This document shows positions 53,901-62,943 of a stretch of DNA of 64,000 nucleotides, in pieces. The position numbers and the translations under genes were made by a program. The notes below the pieces were generated by a model. The model was not told the DNA's origin, made no database searches, and saw only the letters and a program-made list of their open reading frames with translations. Position 1 is the first letter of the stretch; each line of letters begins with the position of its first letter. Source of the stretch: Ornithobacterium rhinotracheale DSM 15997 (GTDB lineage Bacteria > Bacteroidota > Bacteroidia > Flavobacteriales > Weeksellaceae); NCBI RefSeq assembly GCF_000265465.1, contig NC_018016.1, forward strand, positions 1,342,501 to 1,406,500, written 5' to 3'.

Positions 53901-54132
53901 AATTCTAAAAGCGAAAAAAGCTGGAAGAAGAGTAAAAGACGGAGAATTCCAAACAGCATGTACGAAAGCTTGTTCAACAGGTGCTATGGTATTTGGAGAT
54001 GCTAATGATCCAAGTGCACAAGTAGTGAGCTTGAAGAAAGACAAGCGTAAGTATGAAGTGTTAGAAGAAGTTGGTACACAGCCAAATGTATTCTATCATG
54101 TTAAAATTAGAAATAGAAAAAATAACAAATAA
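50962..54132 (+). CDS. actB: Alternative complex III subunit ActB, molybdopterin-oxidoreductase-like iron-sulfur protein
   Basis: 1056 residues, the fused B1+B2 form. Twin-arginine signal SRRDFLK at 50-56, followed by a hydrophobic run ending in Cys (AACEAP). The N-terminal two thirds have the molybdopterin-oxidoreductase fold but ActB proteins carry no Mo cofactor. The C-terminal ferredoxin-like part has the four Cys clusters CTGCAACIIAC, CQHCNHAPCETVCP, CANNCPYK and CSLC with CTKACS, for the iron-sulfur centres. Takes electrons from quinol to the ActA haems. Confidence 0.95.
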   Translation: MASNKKYRGSIEELYNDSLTEKLAANEFAEELPVDEFLGDKKTMESSKTSRRDFLKFLGFSTAAATLAACEAPVIKSVPYVVKPIDVMPGVPTYYASTMYDGYDYASVLVKTREGRPIKIEPNKELKYLGDANARVQASVLSLYDSNRIKDPALNGEKSDWATVDKTIQQKLSNLGGKKVVVLTPSLPSPSTKAIINSFASKYGAEHVVFDAVDATPALDAAEEVFGKRVLPYYDLSNTELVVGFNADFLNSHNGISLEKSYAAARKPGKNMLRHIQVEANLSLTGSNADSRFPLKPSDVYKVLAEVYTALNGGGTSNATAKVIAQELQAKGSKAVVLVDGSKEAQVLGHLINKTLDANAVTEKANLLKESNNAKFKQFVNDAKAGLIGALFIYDANPVANSFYGAEIKEALKKIPLSVGMLSIDDETAKSVNVLAPVNHWLESWGDFIPLSGVYALQQPTIQPVLNTRQFQESLLVWLGDKKAPVSAAVKAEEKAEDGQEQKEVESIAKALEIEDNSYYNYLRKFAAQYLGGVSFNQALYNGAVETEAGEPLSYVGGDAQAAISVLKAAKTADWEIQLYTKVGMGDGRQATNPWLQELPDPVTRTSWDNYFTMNPLDAEKLGIEMWNYGNERNGRMELNGVYYEAKVNGVTIKAPVYVQPGQARGTVGLALGYGVTGKIAQANALESIGVNAYPIYKDGQLSAVIEEFNEVGGSHPFANIQVMNTLMGRYEIAREASLDQFLNEDPKEWNEPATMDTFMGENTSVKKVDLWRSFDSADGPHFNLSIDLNACTGCAACIIACHAENNVPVVGKDEIRRSRDMHWLRIDRYYSDSMQVVQPERYPYTQKEALEDTNYNEPSQYKVLIKPAAENPDVIFQPMMCQHCNHAPCETVCPVAATSHGKQGQNMMAYNRCVGTRYCANNCPYKVRRFNWFNYSQNSKFDFNMNNDLGRMVLNPDVVVRQRGVMEKCSLCVQMTQATILKAKKAGRRVKDGEFQTACTKACSTGAMVFGDANDPSAQVVSLKKDKRKYEVLEEVGTQPNVFYHVKIRNRKNNK

Positions 54133-54149
54133 AGGTTTAAAAAGAATTT

Positions 54150-55559
54150 ATGTCAGGTCACTACGAATCACCGATAAGAGAACCGCTAATCTTAGGTCAT
54201 AAAACCTATCATGATATCACCGAGGATATAGCGCGTCCAGTAGAAAGTAAAGCCGGAAAATTATGGTGGATTGCTTTTAGTTTAGCCTTCATTGCCTTTC
54301 TTTATGGTTTTGGCTGTATTGCTTATACTGTAGGAACGGGGATAGGTGTTTGGGGATTAAACAGAACCATCAACTGGGCTTGGGATATTACCAACTTCGT
54401 ATGGTGGGTAGGTATTGGTCACGCAGGAACATTGATTTCTGCTGTGCTATTACTTTTCCGTCAGAAATGGAGATTATCAATCAACCGCTCGGCAGAAGCG
54501 ATGACGATTTTTGCCGTAGTTCAAGCAGGTTTGTTCCCTGTAATTCACATGGGGCGTCCGTGGGTTGGATACTGGGTTTTCCCAATTCCAAACAACTTTG
54601 GTTCGCTTTGGGTAAACTTCAACTCTCCATTGTTCTGGGATGTATTAGCAATTTCAACCTACCTATCTGTATCAGTTGTATTCTGGTACATGGGGTTGAT
54701 TCCAGATTTTGCTATGCTTCGTGATAGAGCTAAAAAACCTTTTTCTAAGAAAATATACAGCATCCTTTCTTTTGGATGGGGGGGTAATGCTAAACATTGG
54801 CAAAGATTTGAGGAATTATCTTTAGTATTAGCAGGTTTGGCTACTCCTCTTGTATTCTCAGTACACACCACGGTATCATTTGACTTTGCTACTTCTGTAA
54901 TTAAAGGATGGCACTCAACCATTTATCCGCCATACTTCGTTGCTGGTGCGATTTTCTCAGGTTTTGCCATGGTACAAACATTATTAGGTGTAGCTAGAAA
55001 AGTGGTAGGTCTAGAAGACTATATTACACGAAAGCATATCGAATACATGAACATCGTAATCATTGTAACGGGAGGAATGGTAGCTGTCGCTTACCTTACT
55101 GAGTTCTTTGTTGCGTGGTATTCAGGAAGTAGATATGAAGACTTTACTTACTTTACTGTAGGTGCAGCAACAGGACCTTATTGGTGGGCATTCTGGTTAC
55201 TAATCATCTGTAATGTGATTGTTCCTATGTCATTATGGTTTAGACCACTTAGAAGAAACTTCTTATGGACATTTATCGTTTCAATCATCATCAACATAGG
55301 TATGTGGTTTGAGCGTTTCGATATTATTGTAATCAACCTATCAAGAGATTATTTACCATCTTCTTGGACTATGTTTATGCCAAGTTTCGTAGATGTAGGT
55401 ATTTACCTTGGAACTATTGGATTCTTCTTCGTATTGTTCTTACTTTACGCTAGAACATTCCCAGTGATTGCACAAGCAGAATTAAAAACAGTATTAAAAT
55501 CATCAGGCGAAAGCTATAAAAAACATCATTTAGACCATGAGCACGACAATGAACACTAA
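54150..55559 (+). CDS. actC: Alternative complex III subunit ActC, NrfD-like quinol-binding membrane protein
   Basis: 469 residues, about ten transmembrane helices of the NrfD/PsrC type. GHKTYHDITEDIARPVE is the usual ActC N-terminus and contains quinol-site residues (His, Asp). Ends in a His/Asp-rich tail HKKHHLDHEHDNEH-like. Inner membrane. The gene end overlaps actD. Confidence 0.95.
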   Translation: MSGHYESPIREPLILGHKTYHDITEDIARPVESKAGKLWWIAFSLAFIAFLYGFGCIAYTVGTGIGVWGLNRTINWAWDITNFVWWVGIGHAGTLISAVLLLFRQKWRLSINRSAEAMTIFAVVQAGLFPVIHMGRPWVGYWVFPIPNNFGSLWVNFNSPLFWDVLAISTYLSVSVVFWYMGLIPDFAMLRDRAKKPFSKKIYSILSFGWGGNAKHWQRFEELSLVLAGLATPLVFSVHTTVSFDFATSVIKGWHSTIYPPYFVAGAIFSGFAMVQTLLGVARKVVGLEDYITRKHIEYMNIVIIVTGGMVAVAYLTEFFVAWYSGSRYEDFTYFTVGAATGPYWWAFWLLIICNVIVPMSLWFRPLRRNFLWTFIVSIIINIGMWFERFDIIVINLSRDYLPSSWTMFMPSFVDVGIYLGTIGFFFVLFLLYARTFPVIAQAELKTVLKSSGESYKKHHLDHEHDNEH

Positions 55560-56070
55560 GATTTATGCCCTTTATGGAGACGATGATATTCTGGTAAGCG
55601 CTGTAACATCACTTCGCAAAAAAGGAGTGAACATTAAAGATGTTTATACGCCATTTCCAGTACACGGTTTAGATAAAGCACTTGGGCTAAAGAAAACAAG
55701 AATTTCAGATTTAGCTTTCATTTATGGTGCTTACGGATTATTGCTAATGATCGTTACCACTTGGTATATGATGATTTATGATTGGCCTCAAAACATTGGA
55801 GGTAAACCAAGTTTTACTTGGGGAGAAAACGCTACTGCGTTTGCTGTACCAATGTTTGAGATGACGGTTTTCTTTGCAGCTCACTTAATGTCTATCACTT
55901 ATTTGATAAGATGTAGCCTTTACCCTGGAGCTAAAGCAAAGAATCCAGATCCGAGAACTACCGACGATAAATTCTTAATCGAAGTAGAGTCGGATGATGT
56001 TGAGAATTTGAAGAATATGTTTATCGATTCAGGTGCCGAAGAGGTTTCTGTGAAAAGAGCAGTAAATTAA
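55537..56070 (+). CDS. actD: Alternative complex III subunit ActD (DUF3341)
   Basis: 177 residues; overlaps actC by 23 bp (ATG 55549 is an alternative, 11-bp overlap). Two membrane helices (LAFIYGAYGLLLMIVTTWYM and VPMFEMTVFFAAHLMS) between soluble ends; DUF3341 is diagnostic of ACIII operons. Accessory membrane subunit. Confidence 0.93.
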   Translation: MSTTMNTKIYALYGDDDILVSAVTSLRKKGVNIKDVYTPFPVHGLDKALGLKKTRISDLAFIYGAYGLLLMIVTTWYMMIYDWPQNIGGKPSFTWGENATAFAVPMFEMTVFFAAHLMSITYLIRCSLYPGAKAKNPDPRTTDDKFLIEVESDDVENLKNMFIDSGAEEVSVKRAVN

Positions 56071-56083
56071 ATTGAAATTTAAA

Positions 56084-56674
56084 ATGAAAAAATCAATTAT
56101 ACTTGCAGGTTTTGCATTAGCACTTATCTCATGTGGTCCGGGAGAAAAACCCGCACCAGTTTACATGCCAGATATGTATTATTCTAATGCTTATGAGCCT
56201 TATGCGCAATCTACATTTGGTTACCCAAAACCTACAGATGATAAAGATGTATATGCGTTTCAGCGTAACCATCATAGTTCAGCACTTATGCCAGTAGAAG
56301 GAACCGTAGCGCACACTGAATCTGGATTGTTACCTTACGACTTGCCAAATACAAACGAGGGATATGAAGCTTCTAAAAGTCTAAAATCTCCACTAGATTC
56401 TCTTAATAGAGAGCAAGATTTGAAAAGAGGAGAAAAGCTATTTGGTCAAGCTTGTGTTGCCTGTCACGGAGAGAAAGGTGATGGACAAGGGCCAATTGTA
56501 GTTTCAGGAGCATTTTTAGGCGTACCGAACTATAAGGATCGTGAAATCACAGTAGGTTCTGTGCACCATGTAATTATGTACGGAAGAAATGCTATGGGAT
56601 CTTATGCATCTCACTTTACTGATGATGATAGATGGCGTGTAGCTGAATATGTAATGGAATTAAGAAATAAATAA
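56084..56674 (+). CDS. actE: Alternative complex III subunit ActE, monohaem cytochrome c lipoprotein
   Basis: 196 residues from ATG 56084; a TTG at 56072 is a poor alternative. Lipoprotein signal MKKSIILAGFALALISC (Cys17), then a cytochrome c domain with one haem site CVACHGEKGDGQGP and distal Met candidate in MGSYASHF. Periplasmic, membrane-anchored; works with ActA. Confidence 0.94.
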   Translation: MKKSIILAGFALALISCGPGEKPAPVYMPDMYYSNAYEPYAQSTFGYPKPTDDKDVYAFQRNHHSSALMPVEGTVAHTESGLLPYDLPNTNEGYEASKSLKSPLDSLNREQDLKRGEKLFGQACVACHGEKGDGQGPIVVSGAFLGVPNYKDREITVGSVHHVIMYGRNAMGSYASHFTDDDRWRVAEYVMELRNK

Positions 56675-56695
56675 TTATAGAAGAAGATATAAATT

Positions 56696-58030
56696 ATGTA
56701 CACTCTTTCACCAAAAATTAAAACTGCATCACTAGTATCGATTGTACTAGGTATCATCTTATTTGCTATAGGTGCAACGTTGAATGCAAGTAAAGGAGAG
56801 GACTATATTGTAGAACAAATCCACAATCATCCTCAGCAATTTGAGTACCTATCTTCTTCTCAAGAAGTTGTAGATGGCGAGCACGCAAATATAGAACACT
56901 CAGAAAATCACGCTGTAGAACATTTATTACAGCAGTATCATAACAGACCTTGGACTGCGTTCTTTATTGCCGCTTTCTTATTCACTGGAATTGCTGCCAT
57001 TTCAATGTTTTTCTTGGCGACTCAGCATGTGTCTCAAGCAGGTTGGGCAGTCGTTGTAACAAGAGTTATGGAAGCGATATCAGCCTTTATGCCTTACGGA
57101 ACAGTTATGATGCTTATAGTGTTATTTGCTTCAGGTTTCCATTTTAATCATTTATATCACTGGATGGTGGCTGATATTGATTTTAAAAGCGAGGGATTTG
57201 ATAGTTTTATGGCAAACAAAGCAGCTTGGTTAAATGTTCCGTTCTGGTTAGTGAGATCAGTGATCTACTTAGTAGGTTGGACTTTGTTTGGATTCTGGTT
57301 AAGAAACAAATCTAAAAAGCTGGATCAAACAGGAAGTATGAAAGATTACTGGAGCTTGTACAGAGTTTCTGTTTACGCTATCGTATTCTTTGCATTGACA
57401 TCAATGGCTTCAGGCTGGGACTGGGTAATGTCATTAGATCCACACTGGTATAGCACACTCTTTGGGTGGTATGTTATGGTAAGTTACCTAGTAGGTGCTG
57501 TGGCATTTATGATTTTAATCGCAGTATATCTTAAAAAAGCAGGATACTTTCCAGAATTTAACGACAATCACTTACACGATTTAGCCAAATATTTATTCGC
57601 ATTCAGTTTATTATGGGGATACCTATGGTTATGTCAATTTGAGTTGATTTGGTACGCAAACATTCCAGAAGAAAGTGTTTACTTCCAGCAGAGAGATGTT
57701 CAGTACACTGCAACTTATTACACTATGTTAATTCCAAACGTTGTGTTCCCATTCTTAGCTTTAATCAGCAGTTCAATTAAGAGAAATTACACTTGGGTAG
57801 CCATCGTAGCAGTAGTTGTAATTCTAGGACATTGGGTAGATATCTTCAACCAAATGATGCCTGCAACTGTAGGACCTTGGTGGAACTTCGGATTCCTAGA
57901 ATTTGGTGCATTCTTCTTTGTGCTTGGCGTTTTTGCTTATGTAGTAATGAATGCTTTGACCAAGGCACCTTTAGTACCAAAAGGAAACCCATTGTTACAC
58001 GAAAGCGAGGTTTACGAATATCCGTTCTAA
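56696..58030 (+). CDS. actF: Alternative complex III subunit ActF, membrane protein
   Basis: 444 residues, about ten transmembrane helices, partial homology in layout to ActC. Typical ActF blocks FHFNHLYHWMVADI and WDWVMSLDPHWYSTLFGWYVM (with the conserved His). Last gene of the operon before the terminator; no cytochrome oxidase genes follow directly, although they often do. Confidence 0.94.
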   Translation: MYTLSPKIKTASLVSIVLGIILFAIGATLNASKGEDYIVEQIHNHPQQFEYLSSSQEVVDGEHANIEHSENHAVEHLLQQYHNRPWTAFFIAAFLFTGIAAISMFFLATQHVSQAGWAVVVTRVMEAISAFMPYGTVMMLIVLFASGFHFNHLYHWMVADIDFKSEGFDSFMANKAAWLNVPFWLVRSVIYLVGWTLFGFWLRNKSKKLDQTGSMKDYWSLYRVSVYAIVFFALTSMASGWDWVMSLDPHWYSTLFGWYVMVSYLVGAVAFMILIAVYLKKAGYFPEFNDNHLHDLAKYLFAFSLLWGYLWLCQFELIWYANIPEESVYFQQRDVQYTATYYTMLIPNVVFPFLALISSSIKRNYTWVAIVAVVVILGHWVDIFNQMMPATVGPWWNFGFLEFGAFFFVLGVFAYVVMNALTKAPLVPKGNPLLHESEVYEYPF

Positions 58031-58055
58031 ATCCCACTTTTTAGTAAAAAATAAT

Positions 58056-58096
58056 AAAAAACTCGTTTTTGATACATTTTCAGAAACGAGTTTTTT
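58056..58096 (+). terminator. act operon terminator
   Basis: 13-bp stem AAAAAACTCGTTT / AAACGAGTTTTTT with a 15-base loop and T-run, 26 bp after actF. Confidence 0.87.
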
Positions 58097-58134
58097 TGTT
58101 GGGCAAAAAATTTAAATAACAAATAAATATTCAT

Positions 58135-58142
58135 TATCTTTG
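58135..58142 (+). promoter_or_regulatory. -7 box TATCTTTG abutting the pdxA start
   Basis: Exact TAnnTTTG ending 5 bases before ATG 58147; predicts a leaderless or nearly leaderless mRNA. Confidence 0.55.
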
Positions 58143-58146
58143 AAAG

Positions 58147-59199
58147 ATGAAATCTAAAGAAAAAATCAAAGTAGCGATTTCGTTGGGAGACCCCAATGGG
58201 ATTGGTGCCGAAATTATAGTAAAAACACTCGCGCGAAAAGATATTTTAGGCATTTGTACTCCCGTAGTTTTCTGTACACATAAATTGTGGGGATATCTTT
58301 CTGCAGTGGTTGATAAGAATTTTACATATCATAAAATCAATGATTTGTCTAAAATTGTAGCAGGAAAAGTAAACATTTTGGACATCGAAGCACCCGATAT
58401 TTTGATTGAGTTTGGAAAATCAACCGAGCAAGCAGGAGCTGTATCATTCAGTTCGCTTGAATTTGCAACCAATGCAGTTACCAATGGGCATTGTGATGTG
58501 TTGGTAACAGCTCCCATCAACAAGTCCAATATCCAATCAGAAGTATTCCAATTCCCAGGACACACAGAGTATTTAGAAAAATCTTGGGGCGGAAAGGCTT
58601 TAATGTTTATGGTGCATCAAGACATCAAGGTAGGACTTGTTACACAACATATCCCGATTAAGGAAGTTTCTTCGCATGTTACAGAAAAAGCAATAATCGA
58701 TAAAGCAAAATTGATGTACAAGAGCTTGGTAGAGGACTTTGGTATTCCTCAGCCTAAGATTGCTTGTTTGAGTTTAAACCCACACGCAGGAGATAATGGA
58801 CTGCTTGGTACCGAAGAGCAAGAGGTGATCATTCCCGCACTCAAAAAGTTAATCGACGAAGGGCTGTACATTTTTGGTCCCTATCCAGCCGATAGTTTCT
58901 TTAATTTGGACAATTTGCAGAAATTTGATGCCGTGCTAGCCATGTATCATGACCAAGGTTTAACTTCGTTTAAAACCATTGCAGGCATTGAGGGCGTGAA
59001 CTATACCGCAGGATTAAAGCATGTACGCACAAGTCCAGATCATGGCGTGGGGTACGATATTAGTGGTAGAAATATTGCCAACGAAACCTCGATGGTGGAG
59101 GCAATTTATCAAGCCATTAAAATTTACCGTTGCAGAGAGGAATATTTAAGCCTAAAAAATGGAGCTCTCGAGACAAATGAAGACACTAAAAACAAATAA
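58147..59199 (+). CDS. pdxA: 4-hydroxythreonine-4-phosphate dehydrogenase
   Basis: 350 residues. Oxidises 4-phosphohydroxy-L-threonine in DXP-dependent pyridoxal phosphate synthesis. SLGDPNGIGAEI, VTAPINKSN, FPGHTEYLEK and AMYHDQGL (metal His/Asp) are in place. No other Met supports a later start. pdxJ and other pathway genes are not in the window. Confidence 0.96.
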   Translation: MKSKEKIKVAISLGDPNGIGAEIIVKTLARKDILGICTPVVFCTHKLWGYLSAVVDKNFTYHKINDLSKIVAGKVNILDIEAPDILIEFGKSTEQAGAVSFSSLEFATNAVTNGHCDVLVTAPINKSNIQSEVFQFPGHTEYLEKSWGGKALMFMVHQDIKVGLVTQHIPIKEVSSHVTEKAIIDKAKLMYKSLVEDFGIPQPKIACLSLNPHAGDNGLLGTEEQEVIIPALKKLIDEGLYIFGPYPADSFFNLDNLQKFDAVLAMYHDQGLTSFKTIAGIEGVNYTAGLKHVRTSPDHGVGYDISGRNIANETSMVEAIYQAIKIYRCREEYLSLKNGALETNEDTKNK

Positions 59200-59213
59200 A
59201 TTACAAAAAAATA

Positions 59214-59243
59214 TTTGTATTTAAAATATAATTATTAAATTTG
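59214..59243 (+). promoter_or_regulatory. Promoter of DUF177-rpmF
   Basis: TTTG (59214-59217), 18-bp spacer, TAAATTTG (59236-59243), 10 bp before ATG 59254, so the leader is short. Confidence 0.75.
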
Positions 59244-59253
59244 CCATCCGTTT

Positions 59254-59808
59254 ATGGACAAAATGAAGAATTACGATGTTCAATTCTCTGGTTTAAAAGA
59301 GGGTGAGCATCAATTTAAGTTTGAAATAAAACAATCGTTCTTTGATTTATTTACTTTTGAACAAGAATTTCAAAAGCCAAATATTCAAGTAGATTTAAAT
59401 TTAATTAAAAAATCTACATTTTTAGAATTACAATTTAAGCTCAATGGCGAAGTAGAGTTAATCTGCGACATTACCAACGAGCCATACACACAGCCAATTG
59501 ATGGCGAAATGGAAATTGTAGTGAAATTTGGCGAAGAGTTCGATGATTCAGACGACGAAGTTTTGATTCTTCCGCATGGAGAATACAAAGTAAATGTAGC
59601 TCAATTAATATTTGAACTTACATTGCTTAGCATTCCGCTTAAACACATTAATCCAGATGTAGATTCTGAGGAAATGATAGAAGCACTCGATTTGCTAGAC
59701 CAGTATGCTCCAGAGGACGATGATTACGAAGACTTTGATGAAGAAGTAGATGATGAAGAGGAAGATATTGACCCTAGATGGAATAAATTAAAAGATTTAC
59801 TAGAATAA
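59254..59808 (+). CDS. DUF177 (YceD-like) protein
   Basis: 184 residues, strongly acidic C-terminal half (APEDDDYEDFDEEVDDEEED). The position directly before rpmF (21 bp) and the block LPHGEYKVNVAQLIFELTLLSIP identify the YceD/DUF177 family, which is linked to 23S rRNA/ribosome assembly in bacteria and plastids. ATG 59263 is an alternative start (MKNYDVQFSG). The Cys pair seen in some members is not complete here. Confidence 0.9.
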   Translation: MDKMKNYDVQFSGLKEGEHQFKFEIKQSFFDLFTFEQEFQKPNIQVDLNLIKKSTFLELQFKLNGEVELICDITNEPYTQPIDGEMEIVVKFGEEFDDSDDEVLILPHGEYKVNVAQLIFELTLLSIPLKHINPDVDSEEMIEALDLLDQYAPEDDDYEDFDEEVDDEEEDIDPRWNKLKDLLE

Positions 59809-59829
59809 TAATAAAAAAAGATACGGAAA

Positions 59830-60033
59830 ATGGCACATCCTAAGAGACGACAGTCAACCACAAGAAGAGATAAAAGAAGAACTCACTATAAAGCTGAGGT
59901 TCCTACACTTACAACTGATCCTACAACTGGTGAAATGCACTTGAGACACAGAGCACACTGGAGCGACGGTAAACTTTACTACCGTGGAAAAGTAGTTTTA
60001 GAAAAAGAGACTCAAGAAGTTTCTGAGGACTAA
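59830..60033 (+). CDS. rpmF: 50S ribosomal protein L32
   Basis: 67 residues: [20 protein letters not shown] then a short C-terminal part [19 protein letters not shown]. The zinc-binding Cys pairs of many L32 proteins are absent (Cys-minus form). Co-transcribed with DUF177. Confidence 0.96.
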   Translation: MAHPKRRQSTTRRDKRRTHYKAEVPTLTTDPTTGEMHLRHRAHWSDGKLYYRGKVVLEKETQEVSED

Positions 60034-60060
60034 AAATATTTAATTTAGAGATAAATTAAA

Positions 60061-60097
60061 AAAAAGTTGCATTGCGAATTGTTAAATGCAACTTTTT
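60061..60097 (+). terminator. rpmF terminator
   Basis: 13-bp stem AAAAAGTTGCATT / AATGCAACTTTTT followed by further T. Confidence 0.87.
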
Positions 60098-60134
60098 TTA
60101 TTACTTTTAGATTTTTAAACAAAATAACACCGCT

Positions 60135-60611
60135 ATGGACAAGAAAGAAATAAGAGAATTAATCACTTTTGTATCCGAGTCTGGCGTGTCTGAAGTAAAA
60201 CTTAAGACCGATAAATTCGAGATCGAAATCAAAAATCCACAACAAGCGCCTGTTCAATATCAAGTGGCAAGCCCTGCTCCAGCACCTGTTGCTACGCCAG
60301 CTCCTGCGCCACAAGCGGCAGCTCCACAAGTAGCTGCACCAGCTCCGGCATCAGAAGAAGCGGATAATTATTTAACTATAAAATCTCCAATGATTGGAAC
60401 ATTCTACCGCAAGCCAAGTCCAGACAAAGATGTGTTTGTGAATGTGGGAGATACCGTAAAAGCTGGAGATGTAGTTTGTGTGATAGAGGCGATGAAACTC
60501 TTCAACGAAATAGAATCTGAAATTCAAGGAAAAATCGTAAAAGTTTTGGCAGAAGACTCTACGCCAGTAGAATATGATCAGCCATTATTTTTAGTAGATC
60601 CAAACGCTTAA
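60135..60611 (+). CDS. accB: Biotin carboxyl carrier protein of acetyl-CoA carboxylase
   Basis: 158 residues: N-terminal helical part, an Ala/Pro-rich swinging linker (about 38-73), and the biotinyl domain with biotinylation site EAMKL (Lys121). Carries CO2 between biotin carboxylase and carboxyltransferase in the first step of fatty-acid synthesis. 15 bp before accC. Needs biotin; bioD lies far away in the same window. Confidence 0.97.
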   Translation: MDKKEIRELITFVSESGVSEVKLKTDKFEIEIKNPQQAPVQYQVASPAPAPVATPAPAPQAAAPQVAAPAPASEEADNYLTIKSPMIGTFYRKPSPDKDVFVNVGDTVKAGDVVCVIEAMKLFNEIESEIQGKIVKVLAEDSTPVEYDQPLFLVDPNA

Positions 60612-60626
60612 TTTTAGAATTTAATT

Positions 60627-61985
60627 ATGTTTAATAAAATATTAATTGCAAATCGTGGCGAGATTGCGATGCGTATCATTAGAACTTGCAAGGAAATGGG
60701 AATTAAAACCGTTGCCGTGTATTCTACCGCAGATGCCGACAGCTTAGCCGTGCGATTTGCCGATGAGGCGGTATGTATAGGGCCGCCCAATTCAAAAGAT
60801 TCATATCTAAATATTCCAAATATTATCGCAGCGGCAGAAATCACTAATGCCGATGCCATTCACCCAGGATATGGATTCTTGTCAGAAAACGCACATTTCT
60901 CAAGAACTTGCCAGAAACATGGTTTTAAATTCATAGGTGCATTGCCAGAGCATATCGAGCGAATGGGAGATAAGGCTACTGCAAAATCTACAATGATAGA
61001 GGCAGGAGTTCCCGTAGTGCCGGGTTCAGAAGGGATTTTGGAGTCTGTAGAGGAGGCAAGAGCCACTGCAGAGAAAATTGGCTATCCCGTAATGTTGAAA
61101 GCCACTGCAGGTGGGGGAGGAAAAGGGATGCGTGCCGTTTTTGATGAAACAGAATTAGAGAAAGCCTATGAATCTGCCGTGATGGAAGCTACTGCAGCTT
61201 TTGGAAATGGCGGAATGTATATGGAAAAACTCATTTTAGAGCCACGCCATATCGAAATTCAAATTGCAGGCGACCAGTATGGGAAAGCTTGCCATTTGTC
61301 GGAAAGAGACTGTTCTGTTCAGCGTCGTCACCAGAAATTGGTAGAAGAAACACCGTCTCCTTTCATGACGCCCGAGTTAAGAGAAAAAATGGGAGAAGCT
61401 GCTGTGAAAGCTGCTGAGTATATTGGATATGAGGGTGTGGGAACTGTGGAGTTCTTGGTAGACAAGGATAAAAATTTCTACTTTATGGAAATGAATACGC
61501 GTATCCAAGTAGAGCATCCAATTACTGAGCAAGTTGTTGATTTTGATTTGGTTAAAGAGCAAATTCTTTTGGCTGCAGGTGAGCGTATTTCTGGTAAGAA
61601 CTATTTGCCAAAAATGCACAGTATCGAGTGCCGTATCAATGCCGAGGATCCGTATAAAGGATTTAGACCGATTCCTGGGAAAATTAAGCATTTAAATATT
61701 CCTGGAGGAAATGGAGTGCGCATCGATACACACATTTATGCAGGTTACCAAATTCCACCAAATTACGATTCTATGGTGGCTAAATTAATTACCACTGCAC
61801 GCACTCGCGAAGAGGCAATTGCCAAAATGAGCAGAGCCCTAGAAGAGTTTTATATTGATGGAATAAAAACCACTATTCCGTTCCATAGACAATTGATGGA
61901 CAACCCGCAGTTCCGTGAGGGAAATTATACCACCAAGTTTATGGAAGATTTCCAAATGGATGAAAAATATGCAAACGAAGATTAA
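60627..61985 (+). CDS. accC: Biotin carboxylase of acetyl-CoA carboxylase
   Basis: 452 residues: N-domain [16 protein letters not shown]-grasp with [12 protein letters not shown] and [10 protein letters not shown], active-site [17 protein letters not shown]-terminal domain. Carboxylates the biotin on AccB with ATP and bicarbonate. Complete. Confidence 0.97.
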   Translation: MFNKILIANRGEIAMRIIRTCKEMGIKTVAVYSTADADSLAVRFADEAVCIGPPNSKDSYLNIPNIIAAAEITNADAIHPGYGFLSENAHFSRTCQKHGFKFIGALPEHIERMGDKATAKSTMIEAGVPVVPGSEGILESVEEARATAEKIGYPVMLKATAGGGGKGMRAVFDETELEKAYESAVMEATAAFGNGGMYMEKLILEPRHIEIQIAGDQYGKACHLSERDCSVQRRHQKLVEETPSPFMTPELREKMGEAAVKAAEYIGYEGVGTVEFLVDKDKNFYFMEMNTRIQVEHPITEQVVDFDLVKEQILLAAGERISGKNYLPKMHSIECRINAEDPYKGFRPIPGKIKHLNIPGGNGVRIDTHIYAGYQIPPNYDSMVAKLITTARTREEAIAKMSRALEEFYIDGIKTTIPFHRQLMDNPQFREGNYTTKFMEDFQMDEKYANED

Positions 61986-62009
61986 ATTCGTTTAGCCATA
62001 TAAAATATG

Positions 62010-62039
62010 AAAGCCTTAGTTTTTTTACACTAAGGCTTT
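62010..62039. terminator. Shared terminator overlapping the end of the EamA gene
   Basis: 11-bp stem AAAGCCTTAGT / ACTAAGGCTTT with an 8-base loop. The stop codon of the minus-strand EamA gene (62025-62027) lies in the loop. Confidence 0.83.
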
Positions 62040-62930
62040 TTTATTAGACTTCTTTTCGTTGATTAAATAAATACTAAGCAAAATCATTGCACCGCTGAAA
62101 ATATGCCAAAAATTGAATTTTTCGCCGTCTAAGACGCCCCAGAATACCGCCACAAGCGGCATTAAATACGAAACCGTTGAGGCAAAAATAGGCGAAGAGG
62201 TTTTCAATAATTTGTAAAATAAAATATACGCAATCGCTGTGCCCACGATAGAGAGCAAACTCACATAGCCCAATCCCTCGTATAGTTGTGTGCTCGAAAG
62301 TGGCTTGAAATCGCAACACAATAAAATTATAGCCGAGGGAATAAGCCAAATTGTATAAACCAAAGCACTGATTTTTTCAGCATTAATGTGTGCTAATTTA
62401 TTCTCGGTAATAAGGCTTCCCATGGCATAGCACGCACAGGCAAACACGATGAGCATAGCATACCAGAAATGGCTAGAGCCCGTGCTTTCTCCACTAAAAC
62501 TTAAAATTCCAGCCCCTATGAATCCGATAATCGCTCCGATGATTTGTCGATTTTTACTCCTTTGCCCAAAGATTAAAAAATTAAGTATTAAAATAAAAAT
62601 CGGAATCAAAGAATCCAAAACGCCCGCCGTAGAACTATCCACTTGAGTTTGTGCAATGGGAAACAAAAATAGTGGAAGGAAATTCCCCACAAATCCCGTA
62701 ATGCTCACCCACATAATATCTCGCCAAGATAGCTTAGAAATGCTACGCAGGGCAATCGGTAGCAAGAAAACGCCCGCAATGAAACCTCTCAAGGCTCCGA
62801 CTTGTATCGCTGTAAAAGCTTCTAAGGATTTTTTAATTAAAATAAAAGAGGAGCCCCAAGTGATGGATAAAATGGCTAAAAGAAACCATTTATTGCTCAA
62901 CAATTGACTTAAAAATGATTTTTTATGCAT
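62025..62930 (-). CDS. EamA (DMT superfamily) membrane transporter
   Basis: 301 residues, ten transmembrane segments as two EamA repeats (first: LAILSITWGSSFILIKKSLE; second starts near 150). Exporters of metabolites or amino acids in related proteins; substrate unknown. 13 bp after the LolC/E-like gene, same strand, so co-transcribed. Confidence 0.9.
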   Translation of the reverse strand: MHKKSFLSQLLSNKWFLLAILSITWGSSFILIKKSLEAFTAIQVGALRGFIAGVFLLPIALRSISKLSWRDIMWVSITGFVGNFLPLFLFPIAQTQVDSSTAGVLDSLIPIFILILNFLIFGQRSKNRQIIGAIIGFIGAGILSFSGESTGSSHFWYAMLIVFACACYAMGSLITENKLAHINAEKISALVYTIWLIPSAIILLCCDFKPLSSTQLYEGLGYVSLLSIVGTAIAYILFYKLLKTSSPIFASTVSYLMPLVAVFWGVLDGEKFNFWHIFSGAMILLSIYLINEKKSNKKALV

Positions 62931-62943
62931 GATATTTTAAACC

